Below are positions 53,723-64,000 of a stretch of DNA of 64,000 bases, piece by piece. Position numbers and translations under genes: made by a program. Position 1 is the first letter of the stretch; each line of letters begins with the position of its first letter. The DNA comes from Parietaria judaica. Its lineage: Eukaryota; Streptophyta; Magnoliopsida; Rosales; Urticaceae. The notes beneath the pieces are model-generated. The model had not been told where the DNA came from and did not search any database. It saw only the letters and a program-made list of their open reading frames with translations. The DNA is taken from positions 26,692,001-26,756,000 of the forward strand of contig OX940860.1 in NCBI GenBank assembly GCA_954871525.1, given 5' to 3'.

Positions 53723-56477
53723 CTATTGACGACGACCCTGCTTGAGCTTCATGTATTCTCTATAATTCATTGCCTCGTAAACCGGTGACTGCCCTTCCTT
53801 CTTCAACAACTCTGGCAAAGGCTCGATGACCCTCTCGTACGGCGGGTTGTACGGAATGACAATGGAAATTCTCGTTGCTTTATCGTTCAAGGTCGCTCGG
53901 TGTATTACACTCTTGTACTTTCCATTCGTCAAGATCTAGCATAACATGAAAATCCTTGTAATTTCCACAAGTTTTTTATGTAGAGAAATGCCTTCTTCAT
54001 ACGCAGGTTATATGTTATGAATTTGACTTATATATTGAAAAAAAAAATTATAAAAAAAATGCTATTGAACATATCGCTTTGTATAATCAGAAAAAATGCA
54101 ACGGTGTGTAATTTTTTTTGTTTTCAAAATTAAATGATATGTAAATTTTAAGTTCAATATTTTGCACATCATTATGAACAATATTAAACATTTGTACCAA
54201 ATTTTAAATTGAATTGTATATATTTTAAAATAAATTATAATAATAGCTAAAATCTAAAACATATAATTGTATATGTATCATTTTCAACGTTCAGAGGTGC
54301 AAAAGCTAATTAATTAAACTTACAGGGGTACAAACACTAATCACTCAAAATTACAAAGGTACGCAAGCCAGTCAAATTCTAAAAACGTAAACTTACTAAA
54401 TTAGCCTAATAATTAACGTGACATTAATTTTCTGTAAAATTTAAAGGACGCAAAAAAAAAAGTCTAGATAAAAAAGGGTTTTCCACTATTTTTCAAAATT
54501 TTAAGCAACGGTAATCAGATTTTGAGGGATTAAAGGTGATTACCCCGAGAAAATATACATTAACATCTTACCTGCAAGTATATGACCGAGAGGGAATTTA
54601 GTTTTTGCTAGTTCTCGTCTCTATTGGCGTGATACGTAAACTCGAATATCTTTTATTTATATTATTCCGAGCCCTGCGTTTTGCTTTGTGTTTCGTGGGT
54701 ATCAACCTAGCTAGTTAGGATTCAAGATCAATTTGCGAGATAACGGGCCTCCATCTTTTATTTAAAAAACATCCTACCTGCAAGTGATCGGCGACGCTGA
54801 CGTAAAAAGAGTTGGGAACTTTGGTATGATCAGCTCTCACCCACTTTCCATTGTGCACAACTTGCAGCCCAGAAATGGCGTTCTCGAGGAGGAGATTGAT
54901 GAGTCCAGCATCAGTGTGCGCAAAAAGACCGAGTGTGTGATCGGGCTGTGCGTGCGGTGGATAGCAATTGCTGGCAACCATTTGCACGGCTTCATCCAAA
55001 TCCAGCGTCTTGTGAATGTAATCACCCTCCAACCCTAGGCTCTCTGATATTGCTTTCACGAGCCCTTTTGCTACTTCCCTTACTCTCCTTCCCAACTCCT
55101 TTGAGACCTCACTACACGTACAATTATATCCACATATGTATATATGTTTCTAGACGAGGGTGAAGCCCGCTTTTTTAGTGATACACGGAAACTGGATCAG
55201 GATTTTGTGATCGGAGCCACTTGAACAACTCGGGGTAGTCCGAAATCCGGTATATTAGTTTTTAAAAGGTAATTTCGATACTCGGATAGTAACCCCAATT
55301 TGTTTTTAAAGACATTAATCTACATAAATAAATATTTTATTTAAAGAGTATGAGTATTTTATAGCCCATAACTAGATCCGGAAATCTAGATTTGGAATCT
55401 GCATAAAAATATTTATTTTGAAAATTGGATATTTGAATTTTATTGCAATGTTATTTCTGGATGTCTGTTTTAAATAATCATGGGAAACAATAATAATTCT
55501 ACTCTCCAAAAAATAAGTATTTCCGGGTTTTACAACCTTATTTTTAGATGTATAAGGCCCCCAAATTCGATAAAGACGTATATCATAATTTTTTTAAAAG
55601 GCCTCATACAATACCTCCAGAATTTGACAAATATCCTTTTTTTTTTTTTACATGGAATAATTGTAATATTTATTGTTTGTGACGGCGTATAGTTACCTGA
55701 AACCAGTGGGTTCATCGAGTACATGAAAATCAGGGTGTGTCCTCACCTGGACAGACTCCCTCCATTGTTGAATGTTACCCTGTCCAATTCTGTAGTTTGA
55801 TACATACTTGACAGGGTCAAGTGTATCATTTGTTTCAAGCCTCTTCTTTTTTTCTTCCGGAAGCCGGAAAAACCGATCACAAGCTTCGATCATTTCCTTA
55901 TTCAACCTCTCTGGAACTCCATGATTTTTCAACTAATTCATCCAACATTATTATTAGATCACAAGTTGTTGGTGCTGGTGAATGCATGATAGTTTGTTTG
56001 TATTATTTGTATGTTTGAATTGTCATTTCGTTATTTAGGTATGCTTTGTTATAAGCATTGGCTGGAGTCTTCAAATTTAATAAATAAAAATAAAATCTAC
56101 CTAAATATTTAATAATATTTACCTTTATTTTTTTTAAAAATTATTCTTAATTATTTTGTCCCACGATAATAAACTTTTAAAATTTTGTATTATGTCCCCT
56201 TGAGACTCTGGACATCAATGATTTAGTAAATGAAAAAGAGATGAGTTGTCTTTGATTTCTAAAGATATATACGTACAATGAAAAAGCCCCAGTTCTGGCA
56301 AACTTCGCGGAGGTCGGATAAGAGTCTGGACCTCTCTTCAGGAGAGCCGGCAGTGAGGACAGAAAAGTCAATTACAGGAACGGAAAATTGAACGTCGTCG
56401 GGATCTGCAAGGCCGTGTGGGAGGACGTCGATGCTCGGCAATTCCGCAAGTGCTTTGGTGGTTGCTAGTGCTGCCAT
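53723..56477 (-). CDS. 2-oxoglutarate/Fe(II)-dependent dioxygenase (4 exons, 327 aa)
   Basis: Exons on the minus strand: 56477-56277, 55932-55697, 55111-54778, 53935-53723 (stop TAG). All introns are GT-AG and phases join to 984 bases. The N-terminal DIOX_N domain has VPVIDFSVL, WGFFI and NHGVP. The catalytic core has iron ligands His and Asp in AHTDAGL, the distal His in SVIHRAT, and the 2-oxoglutarate-binding Arg and Ser in TRISI. YPPHAQPD and NGKWV are also typical of plant DOXC-class enzymes, which hydroxylate or desaturate hormones and specialised metabolites in the cytosol. The substrate cannot be told from sequence. At 327 residues it is slightly short for the family (about 340-370), mostly because of a compact middle exon. 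The upstream 56478-56700 has TATATATTATA runs. I judge it intact. Confidence 0.9.
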
Positions 56478-58268
56478 TTTGGGAGGAAATAATGCAAAAA
56501 GACTAATGTAGGTGTTAGTTCATGAAAAAAGCAGCATTATAAGCTACTTGATAGATAGTTATGGCTCTATTAATCAATTAATAAAGGACCAACGAGCATT
56601 ATATATATTATACAAATCGCAATTAGCTCTGTTAATCTATTAATAAACAGTACAAGCAATCTTTTCATGAATTATGTATGTATACACGAATAACGTACGT
56701 ACTCATTAATCAAACCTCACTAGCGAACGTCTTTGATTCATTAATGAACTTCCTTTCACGGTGGAGGAAACGGTAATAACATGAAAGAATTGAGAAATAT
56801 ATTAATTTATCTAAAATATTAAAATTATCTCAACTATAAAGAATCTTAAAATCAAACTTGTTTGGCTTAGTGGTAACTACATTACATACTGCTATGTTGA
56901 ATCTCATTAGAACGCAAATGCGTGTTTTTTACACATGTAAATTTATGAGTTTAAAGAGTATTTACAAAAACATATTAACAAGTTCAAAAAGTATTTGTAC
57001 AATTGTTGGAGTCAAGTATTCAAAAGGACATTGTGGGGAGTTAATAATATCTTTATATGTCATCTTCAGCTCATTGTCATAGCAAATAGAGATTGAAAAT
57101 AATGGTGTACTATATTAATAAGCAAATCATGTAAGTTATATATAAAAGTAATCAAATCTTTGGAGTAACTTGTCCAATTTCGAAATATATTTATATGTCA
57201 TCTTCAGCTCTATTTGTCATAGCGATATATAGTAAATGGAGATTGAAAATAATGCTGTACTATAATAATAATAAAATCATGTAAGCTATTATTATAAAGT
57301 AATCAAATACTTGAATATTTTGAAGTAACTTGTCCAATTTCGAAATATAAATATATGTCTTCAGCTCATCGTCATAGCAAAATATAGTGAATAGGGGTTA
57401 AAAATAGTGTATTATTATTATTATTATTATTGCTAGACGAGGTGTCGTATGAGACATTGAAATTAAGACTATAGAATAAAATTATATGTTTACTAAATGA
57501 TAGACATTCATCTAATGTATAATGAATTGGGCCGAAAATGATTGTTAAATGTTTAATAAGGTCCATCAAGAAGCCAAAGCCCACAAACGAAAGCTCAGCA
57601 AGCAAAGGTCCAAATACAAATAGGGGCTCCGATCTCAGAGGCATAAAGACTCCAGGGGCAAATCGGTCCAAACACTTTAGGGACGTTTCGAAATTCATCG
57701 ATTTGGAAAGTAGGAAGCACGAAGACTACCTACCTCCAAGGGCTATCTTCAGTCAAGGAGTCTTGCTCGGCATAAGAAGCGACAGTTGACAACACGTGTC
57801 AGCCTGGGAGCATGTCAAGCATCCGATCTTACGTCACGATTCCCTAGATTCAAAGACGACCCGACGGGACGGGAAGAAGATGCCTATATATACCAAGATC
57901 AAGCTCGAAGATACGCAAAATTTCATCACTATACTAAGTACTACGAGAGTACTATTGTTCCCGAATAGTTTCTCATTTGTTCCCGAGCAAAAGCTTTGTC
58001 TATATTGCTTCTATTTATATTCGTACTATATCAAATAAACATACAGAAAACGTAATCAACTACCTCATTGATACGAACATCTCTAAAAAAAATCTTTTGT
58101 CTCAAACTTTATATACATATATACTTAGAGTTTAAGTACTTCCGCCGCAACTTTCGTAGAGAAAAAAAAAACACGACGAACGAAGTGCTTTTCTTGAGAA
58201 AAAAATTAATAATAATAAAAAGAAACCTAGAAATTATATAATGAAAAAGAAAGACCGAAACCAACCAG
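56478..58268. repeat. intergenic: SINE-like head, minisatellite and LTR-like patch
   Basis: TTGGCTTAGTGGTAACTACA at 56862-56881 matches the A-box-like head at 47933. A minisatellite of 138-162-bp units (about 57049, 57187 and 57349 to 57410) repeats TATATGTCATCTTCAGCTC and TAACTTGTCCAATTTCGAAA. At 57540-58080 a GC-richer patch with TATATATACC near 57882 resembles an LTR promoter, but no bounded LTR can be shown. Confidence 0.55.
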
Positions 58269-58277
58269 TTAGGGTTT
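58269..58277 (+). promoter_or_regulatory. telo-box upstream of the RPS26 start
   Basis: TTAGGGTTT (reverse AAACCCTAA) lies 52 bases before the ATG. Telo-boxes near transcription starts are typical of plant ribosomal-protein genes and link them to growth-related control. Confidence 0.7.
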
Positions 58278-58328
58278 CTCTGAGACAGACGACCGCACCA
58301 GAGCTTCGACTCGCCTCGAGCTTCAGCT

Positions 58329-59795
58329 ATGGTGAGATTCATCACTCATCGCCGACTGTTCATACGCAATGGAATCTCACATTCGCTTCTCTTATTCAAT
58401 TTTCGCTGTTCTTCGTAGACTTTCAAGAGGAAGAATGGTGGAAGGAACAAGCATGGTCGCGGCCATGTCAAGTTCATTCGCTGCTCTAACTGCGGCAAGT
58501 GCTGCCCAAAGGTATCCAATTTTGATTCAATATTATACTCGTTGTCAATGGATTTGAATCTGAGACTAAAGTTTTTTTTTGGGGAATAGGACAAGGCCAT
58601 CAAGAGATTTCTTGTGAGGAACATTGTGGAGCAAGCTGCCGTTAGGGATGTCCAGGAGGCTTGTGTCTATGATGGTACGGTTTTTTTCTCATTCAAATGC
58701 TCGATTTCAATTTTCCTGTGAGTTTTATCCGAATGATTTTGAACCTGTTTTTGTTTTGATTGAAGGGTACACTCTGCCCAAGCTGTACGCGAAGATGCAG
58801 TACTGTGTCTCCTGTGCTATCCACTCTCACGTCGTGAGGGTTCGTTCCCGTGAGAAGAGGAGGATCCGTGAGCCTCCCCAGCGATTCAGACGCAGGGTAT
58901 GTAGTCAGTTTCCTTTATAGAATTTTTGTATATTTTAATTTTTCTAGTTTTGTACCAGTTAACATTGTTTTTATAGTTTAATTTTTAGGGTGAAACTGCT
59001 AACCGGTATTTGGAATTTTGAGTCCCGGTCCCGCTTGTTTTTTGGGATTTTTAAAAGTTCCATGGTTCTTGGTAGTTTTTATTAGGATGAAATTGGGATT
59101 GGCAACTGGTTTTTGGGATTTTCAGTCCCGACACCGGGTTTTTGGGTTTTTTAAAAGTAAAACCTGGTTAGTTTCTTCGAAACCGGTTTGTAATAACCAG
59201 CCAGTTAAAAATGATCTTTTTGATAACGGTGGTGCATGCGATTAAGGTGGACCGGATTGGGGGCTAAAACCAGTCCTGGTCCCTGGTAAAAAAATGCTTA
59301 CACGAATTTGCACCTTCAAAAGCCCGTGTAGAATTTTCGCCCAAAGTTTTATTATCTGGTGTACATTGTCTACAGACTACAATCTACAATGCTATTTGGT
59401 CGCGTGACTCACTGTATGACTTGTGTCGTCTTAAATAGTCATCATGTCCTGCTTAATTGTTAATAATGTTTTTAATTTTAGATTTAGGTGACTGCTTACT
59501 TAATAAAATCAATGATAATAGCTGTCATTTTGTGTAGTAGTTGTTTTTGTCTTCTTCGATCTTTCATATTGGATTGATTCAGCGCTTTGGCTATATCGTT
59601 TTTGCTTTGATTTATAAGAACTCTTCAAGGAAAAACATATATCGCTCTTATTGTTGCGATTTCATTCGAAATAAGTGTCACTGACCTGTGGTGAATGTTT
59701 TATTGTCTCAGGAGGAGACGGGTAGGCCGGCAGGACCAGGTGCACCGGGTCAGGGCCCACGCCCTGCAGGAGCTCCAGCCCCCGCCCGCACTTGA
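58329..59795 (+). CDS. RPS26: 40S ribosomal protein S26 (eS26), 5 coding exons, 131 aa
   Basis: Coding exons: 58329-58331 (the ATG alone), 58419-58511, 58590-58674, 58766-58896, 59712-59795. All introns are GT-AG with matching phases. The protein starts [16 protein letters not shown], carries the zinc-binding pairs CSNCGKC and CVSCAIHSH, the block [15 protein letters not shown] and the basic [10 protein letters not shown]. It ends in a Gly/Pro/Ala-rich tail. eS26 sits at the mRNA exit site of the small ribosomal subunit. Its length is standard for plants. The fourth intron (58897-59711) is long and holds a CCGG-rich repeat. Confidence 0.96.
58985..59295. repeat. CCGG-rich repeat in RPS26 intron 4
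   Basis: Many short CCCGGT, ACCGGT and CCGGGT words alternate with TTTTGGGATTTT blocks. A similar patch occurs in the reverse sense at about 60790-60970. Both may be copies of one decayed non-autonomous element. No bounded ends are seen. Confidence 0.4.
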
Positions 59796-61188
59796 GATCA
59801 AACTGCACCGAACCATCTTTGCAGTTAAATTTTGTTTCGACTTTTGCGTATGAAATTTTTTGGATCTCAAGTTTAGTTTCATGTCTTTTTCTTTTCAATT
59901 TTGACTTGAGGGTACTTTGAGAAGGTTGGCATATTATGCAAAACCTTGTGGATTTTGTTAGTAGAGTAATTCACTCCATGGAAATTGTTATTTTCAGATC
60001 TGATTTTTTTGCTATGTGGTTCCGCTAAGTTGCCTCCGAACTTAGTGATCTATTTATTCCCGGTTAAGTTTAATCTGCCATGAAAGCAGCGGACATTTCG
60101 CAAGAGCGAAAAGTAAAACAAAACTAAAATTAAATCGAGTGAAATAAACTCTAAAAATTAAGTTGGTAATTTATACTTTATTCGATTAGGGTCTTAAAAA
60201 ATGAGATTTATTGAGGGTGTGCCGATGGGTTTCTATTTACTTGTTGGAGTTCCATTATTTTTTAGCTCAATTCCACAAATTTTGGTTTTTCCCCAAATTA
60301 TTTTGATAATAATCTTAGTTAGTTTAATTTATATAAAAAAAAATTATCATTGTAAATAATACTTATATTTTAATATAGAATCATAATCATAATTATTATA
60401 TATTTAAAAGTCATAAGTAAATTTTACGAAAAATCCATTATTAAATCGGTAAAATAAAACCATAAGTTTTTCTACGGTAGTGGTATTATAATTTGCAAAT
60501 GACTATCATATGCATGACAAAGACTGAAATCTCTTGCGCTCATGATATAGTCTGTAAACAGATGACATTTAAACAAATGAGAAGGGTTTAATAAACAACA
60601 TTTATCCATTAAAAAATAAACAACATTTAATAATGATCAATATGAATTCAAGTACTTATTTAAGTTTTTTAGACCCAGTTTTGTCATTTCTATTGCATGC
60701 AAAAAATATTAAAGAAAAAATAGTGATGTACCAAATTGGTTGTGAAATGGGATCGAAAATTGAAATTTTGACGATATATATTTTTTTTTCCTTCCAGCTC
60801 GGGATTTCCGGGAGCTTAAAAATTCCTACCAATATCGGTTTCTTAAAAACAGGTAACCGTGGTTTTCAATTGGTTTTAAACCGAGAGCAGGACTAAAAGC
60901 CTGCTTTTTAAACCGGGAAATCCCAATTTAAACCGAGGGATCCCTATGTCGGACCGGGACTATCCTGGGTTGGATTTTATGAAAAAATATATGTTAGTTA
61001 CTTAGTATAACAAAATTAAATTATATTTAAAAACACTAAGATAAAAAAAAACCCAGAAACTGAGAATAGAAATTCAAAAATTCAAAGGAAAATTCCAATT
61101 TCAGTGTTTTCCCTTTCCTCTTTCCTTCGTCTCTCTGATTCCACTCAAGTGAATTACTGGTGCTTTGAGCTTCTCCCAGTGCTCTCCG
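59796..61188. other. RPS26 3' flank and GCP2 5' flank
   Basis: AT-rich spacer with no gene. The second CCGG-rich patch lies at about 60790-60970, about 220 bases before the GCP2 start. The last 100 bases are pyrimidine-rich, as in plant leaders. Confidence 0.5.
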
Positions 61189-63873
61189 ATGGAGAATTCT
61201 TCTTCGTCGGCGATTTCTTGCCCTTCAACTCCTCGTTGGAACTCCGACCGGCCTTTCCTCACCGGCCGATTTCACCAGGTTTTCAGATTTTTCTTCATTT
61301 TGACATTGTTGAGAGTTCCGAGTTCTGAGAATGTGGATTCGATATGAATTTGACTCAGGAGACCAAAGCGACGTCGCGATTCGCAGAATCTAAAGGCATT
61401 TCCATGGATTCCCTTAGGTATTGAATCAGTTGCAGCTTTTTGCTAGTTGTGTTGCTTCGCTTGTTCTAGTGAAGTGTTATAGCAAGTATGGACTTTGAAG
61501 CTTTGACTTTCTGTTGCTTTTGTACCTTTGTTTACACTGCAGTCTAGGTTCGGAGAAGGCGGTTATCGGTTGTTATGGCGCTGCGGTTCAGGTAATTATC
61601 GCAAATTTTGTTCATCATTAGTGCAAGTTTTCATTTGCTAGTGACTTGAAAGATATTGAGGATTACTTCAAGTTGTTATTTGTAACATTTTTATTTTCAG
61701 GAACTTATCGTTATCGATGATATCTTGTCTGCGCTGGTCGGGATTGAAGGAAGATACATTTCGATCAAAAGGGTTCGCGGAAAGGAGGACAGTTTTAGTT
61801 TTCAGGTGGATAGCTCCATGGATTTATCACTTCAGGTGAGGCTGCGTTGAATTTTGGCTAGATCCGAGAGTATTCTTAGAAGCTACGAATGAGCATTCTA
61901 ATAGAGTTTCGGTTTTAACATCTGATATTGGCTTTGCAAGTTGTTTGAGCCTAATTGAAGGATAATACTTCAGGAATTAGCGAAGAGAGTGTTTCCGTTA
62001 TGCGAGAGCTTCATGTTGATAAACCAGTTTGTTGAGTCGAGGTCACAATTCAAGAACGGCTTAGTCAACCATGCTTTTGCTGCCGCACTAAGGGCACTTC
62101 TTCTAGTAATTTTTCTTCTCTTGCTAGCTATAATGCCTTTTCGGTCAATTTTGGTTGATGATGTATTTCTTTTTGTAATAGTTATGGTGATCGTTTACGG
62201 TTGAAAATACAGATTGTTATTATAAATGTCAAAGGCTATTTCTACTTCGAAATTACAGTTACCCAGCTGGTTTGGTTGGAATTTCAGTTAATAGACGTTA
62301 TTATGAATTTACAGGCCTTAATTTTTGGTCATTTGTAGGATTACCAGGCCATGGTTGCACAACTTGAACACCAGTTCCGACTTGGAAGACTCTCTTTACA
62401 AGGGCTGTGGTTTTACTGTCAGGTGTGAGCTCGCAAACTAAACAGATTTGATTATTCCCCTATTCATTTATTGTTTACTGAAGACGTGCTTCTATCTTTT
62501 GTAGCCAATGATGGGACCCATGCAAGCATTATCCACCGTCGTACAGAAGGCATCAGCTAACAATTTTGCAGGCTCTGCGGTTCTAAACTTATTGCAGAGT
62601 CAGGTTAAGTTTTGGGATTCTCATATCACTTTCTGTGTTCTTTCTAAAAATAAATTAGATTCCTGTACTTTCCGAAGCCTTCTTCTCAACCTCGTTGTTG
62701 CTTCTCAGGCTAAGGCCATGGCCGGTGATAATGCTGTGAGGTCGTTGCTGGAGAAGATGGCACAGAGTGCAAGTAATGCATACCTCAGCATATTAGAGAG
62801 GCATGAAATTTACAAAGTTCTGTTAGCATTTGATTTTTTGGGCATTATGTCACATACACTTAAATGGGTGTATACTTTGATAGCTTATTTTGAAGACTTG
62901 CTTTATAATTTCCCTATTTGGATTTTTAAGAAATCTTTGATGGTAAATTCTCATTTGATCAACATTAGTTTTTATATTATGATAGTGGCGGACAATCTCT
63001 GATTTCTATGGGATTATAGATATTCTTGTCGAGTTTTATTCCTACCTGGATGAAATAATCAACCGTACTCCTTGTTTTTTATTCTTGTGGAGCAGGAACA
63101 TTTTTTTGGCAATTTATCAGTAGGATACAATTCATAAATTCCATTTACGTTTGTCGTTAATCCGACTATGTTTGATATTTATTGCTTGTATGAAAAATAA
63201 TAATAGGTGGGTCTATGAAGGAGTAATTGAGGATCCTTATGCGGAGTTTTTCATTGCTGAGAACAAAACTCTGCAAAAGGTATGTTTTTATTCTATTAAA
63301 GCTCACTATGGTTTCATATTTATTTTTTTGTACATTTTTAAATTTCCATTTTAAAATCATACAGGAGAGCTTGACTCAAGATTATGATGCTAAGTATTGG
63401 AGACAGCGTTACAGCCTCAAGGACGGAATTCCGAGCTTCCTTGCAAATATTTCCGGGACAATTTTAACAACCGGAAAATATCTAAATGTCATGAGAGAAT
63501 GCGGCCACCATGTTCAGGTTCTACAATATTTTTTTAAATTTTGCAATGGCTGATTGTTATTGGCTTTTCACTGATTGTACTTTTTGAATAGGTTCCCGTA
63601 TCTGAAAATTCAAAACTATTGAGTTTTAGCGCAAATCATCATTATCTTGAGTGCATAAAATCTGCGTATGACTTTGCTAGTGGCGAGCTACTCAGTCTCG
63701 TCAAAGAAAAGGTAGTGATTAGATTACTAACTTTTTACCTTGCTCTTGTTTATCTGTTAGGTATAATGTTATTGGATATTGACTAAATGTTGATCATCAT
63801 TGTTTCATATCTCCCTCAGTACGATCTCATGGGAAAGCTGCGGTCTATAAAGCACTACCTTCTGCTTGATCAG
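61189..63873 (+). CDS. GCP2: gamma-tubulin complex protein 2 (GCP2/SPC97-like), 5' part
   Basis: Exons: 61189-61278, 61359-61417, 61543-61591, 61701-61835, 61974-62105, 62339-62422, 62505-62603, 62709-62800, 63207-63279, 63365-63517, 63592-63711, 63820-63873. That is 380 codons, with the gene running off the right edge (plant GCP2 is about 680-700 aa). Diagnostic blocks: CPSTPRWNSDRPFLTGRFHQ, ELIVIDDILSALVGIEGRYI, DYQAMVAQLEHQFRLGRLSL, AKYWRQRYSLKDGIPSFLAN and TGKYLNVMRECGHHVQ. GCP2 with GCP3 forms the gamma-tubulin small complex that nucleates microtubules at the nuclear envelope and cortex. The start ATG gives the conserved N-terminus at once. All introns are GT-AG except the eighth (62801-63206), which starts GC. 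Phases all join. Confidence 0.93.
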
Positions 63874-64000
63874 GTTTCTAGTGTTTGTTTTTTTCCAAAA
63901 TTTTATTAACTGTAAGTTTTTATAACTTATTTAGTTTGCTTTTGTAGAGGTGTCTTTGTTCTTAATTTCGTTGTTATCCATACCTGTTATCATGTAAAGG

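Noticed and set aside
57443..58079. Solo LTR (TGTCGTATG ... ATACGAACA)
   Set aside because: Weak end symmetry and no matching 5-bp flanks; only the promoter-like centre is suggestive.

Overview
The window is plant nuclear DNA, almost certainly from a eudicot. It is AT-rich, has few genes, and is dense in repeats. Four recognisable host genes sit in the right half, with short exons, GT-AG introns and plant-specific families. I cannot name the species.

Layout. 1-5778: intergenic DNA with microsatellites, a GC-rich ACGT-core patch, and a nest of foldback elements. The clearest is a 970-bp MULE-type MITE with a perfect 9-bp target duplication. 5779-20648: one complete 14.87-kb Ty3/gypsy retrotransposon of the Tat type on the minus strand. 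It has 998-bp LTRs differing at about 7 sites, a tRNA-Asp-like primer site, broken gag-PR and pol reading frames, two RNase H domains, and a spliced antisense gene between pol and the 3' LTR. Its protease region is split by a nested 2774-bp solo LTR with a perfect 5-bp target duplication. The stop between protease and reverse transcriptase lies in the exact leaky context CAA-TAG-CAA-TTA. 20649-36600: no supportable host gene. This stretch holds MITEs (a hAT-like element carrying 16 TCGCGA hexamers, a 430-bp hAT MITE with a perfect 8-bp duplication, and several foldbacks) and old local duplications.

36600-42485: a 9-exon hexokinase-like gene of the HKL1 subgroup, with a three-copy promoter repeat whose last copy holds the TATA box. 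44321-46825: a non-autonomous Helitron with intact termini on the minus strand, enclosing a GC-rich segment that may be a captured gene fragment. 48407-52480: an F-box/LRR pseudogene broken by a 5'-truncated LINE (10-bp duplication) and frameshifts, with a third MULE MITE in its last intron. 53723-56477: a 4-exon 2-oxoglutarate/Fe(II) dioxygenase gene on the minus strand. 58329-59795: the 40S ribosomal protein S26 gene, with an ATG-only coding part in exon 1 and a telo-box. 61189 to the right edge: the first 12 coding exons of gamma-tubulin complex protein 2, including one intron that appears to be GC-AG.

The host genes have unrelated jobs (sugar sensing or phosphorylation, oxidative metabolism, ribosome, microtubule nucleation) and show no joint pathway. 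The unifying theme is the mobile DNA: at least five transposon classes, repeatedly nested. All splice sites, domain calls and repeat boundaries were read by eye; nothing was searched against a database.
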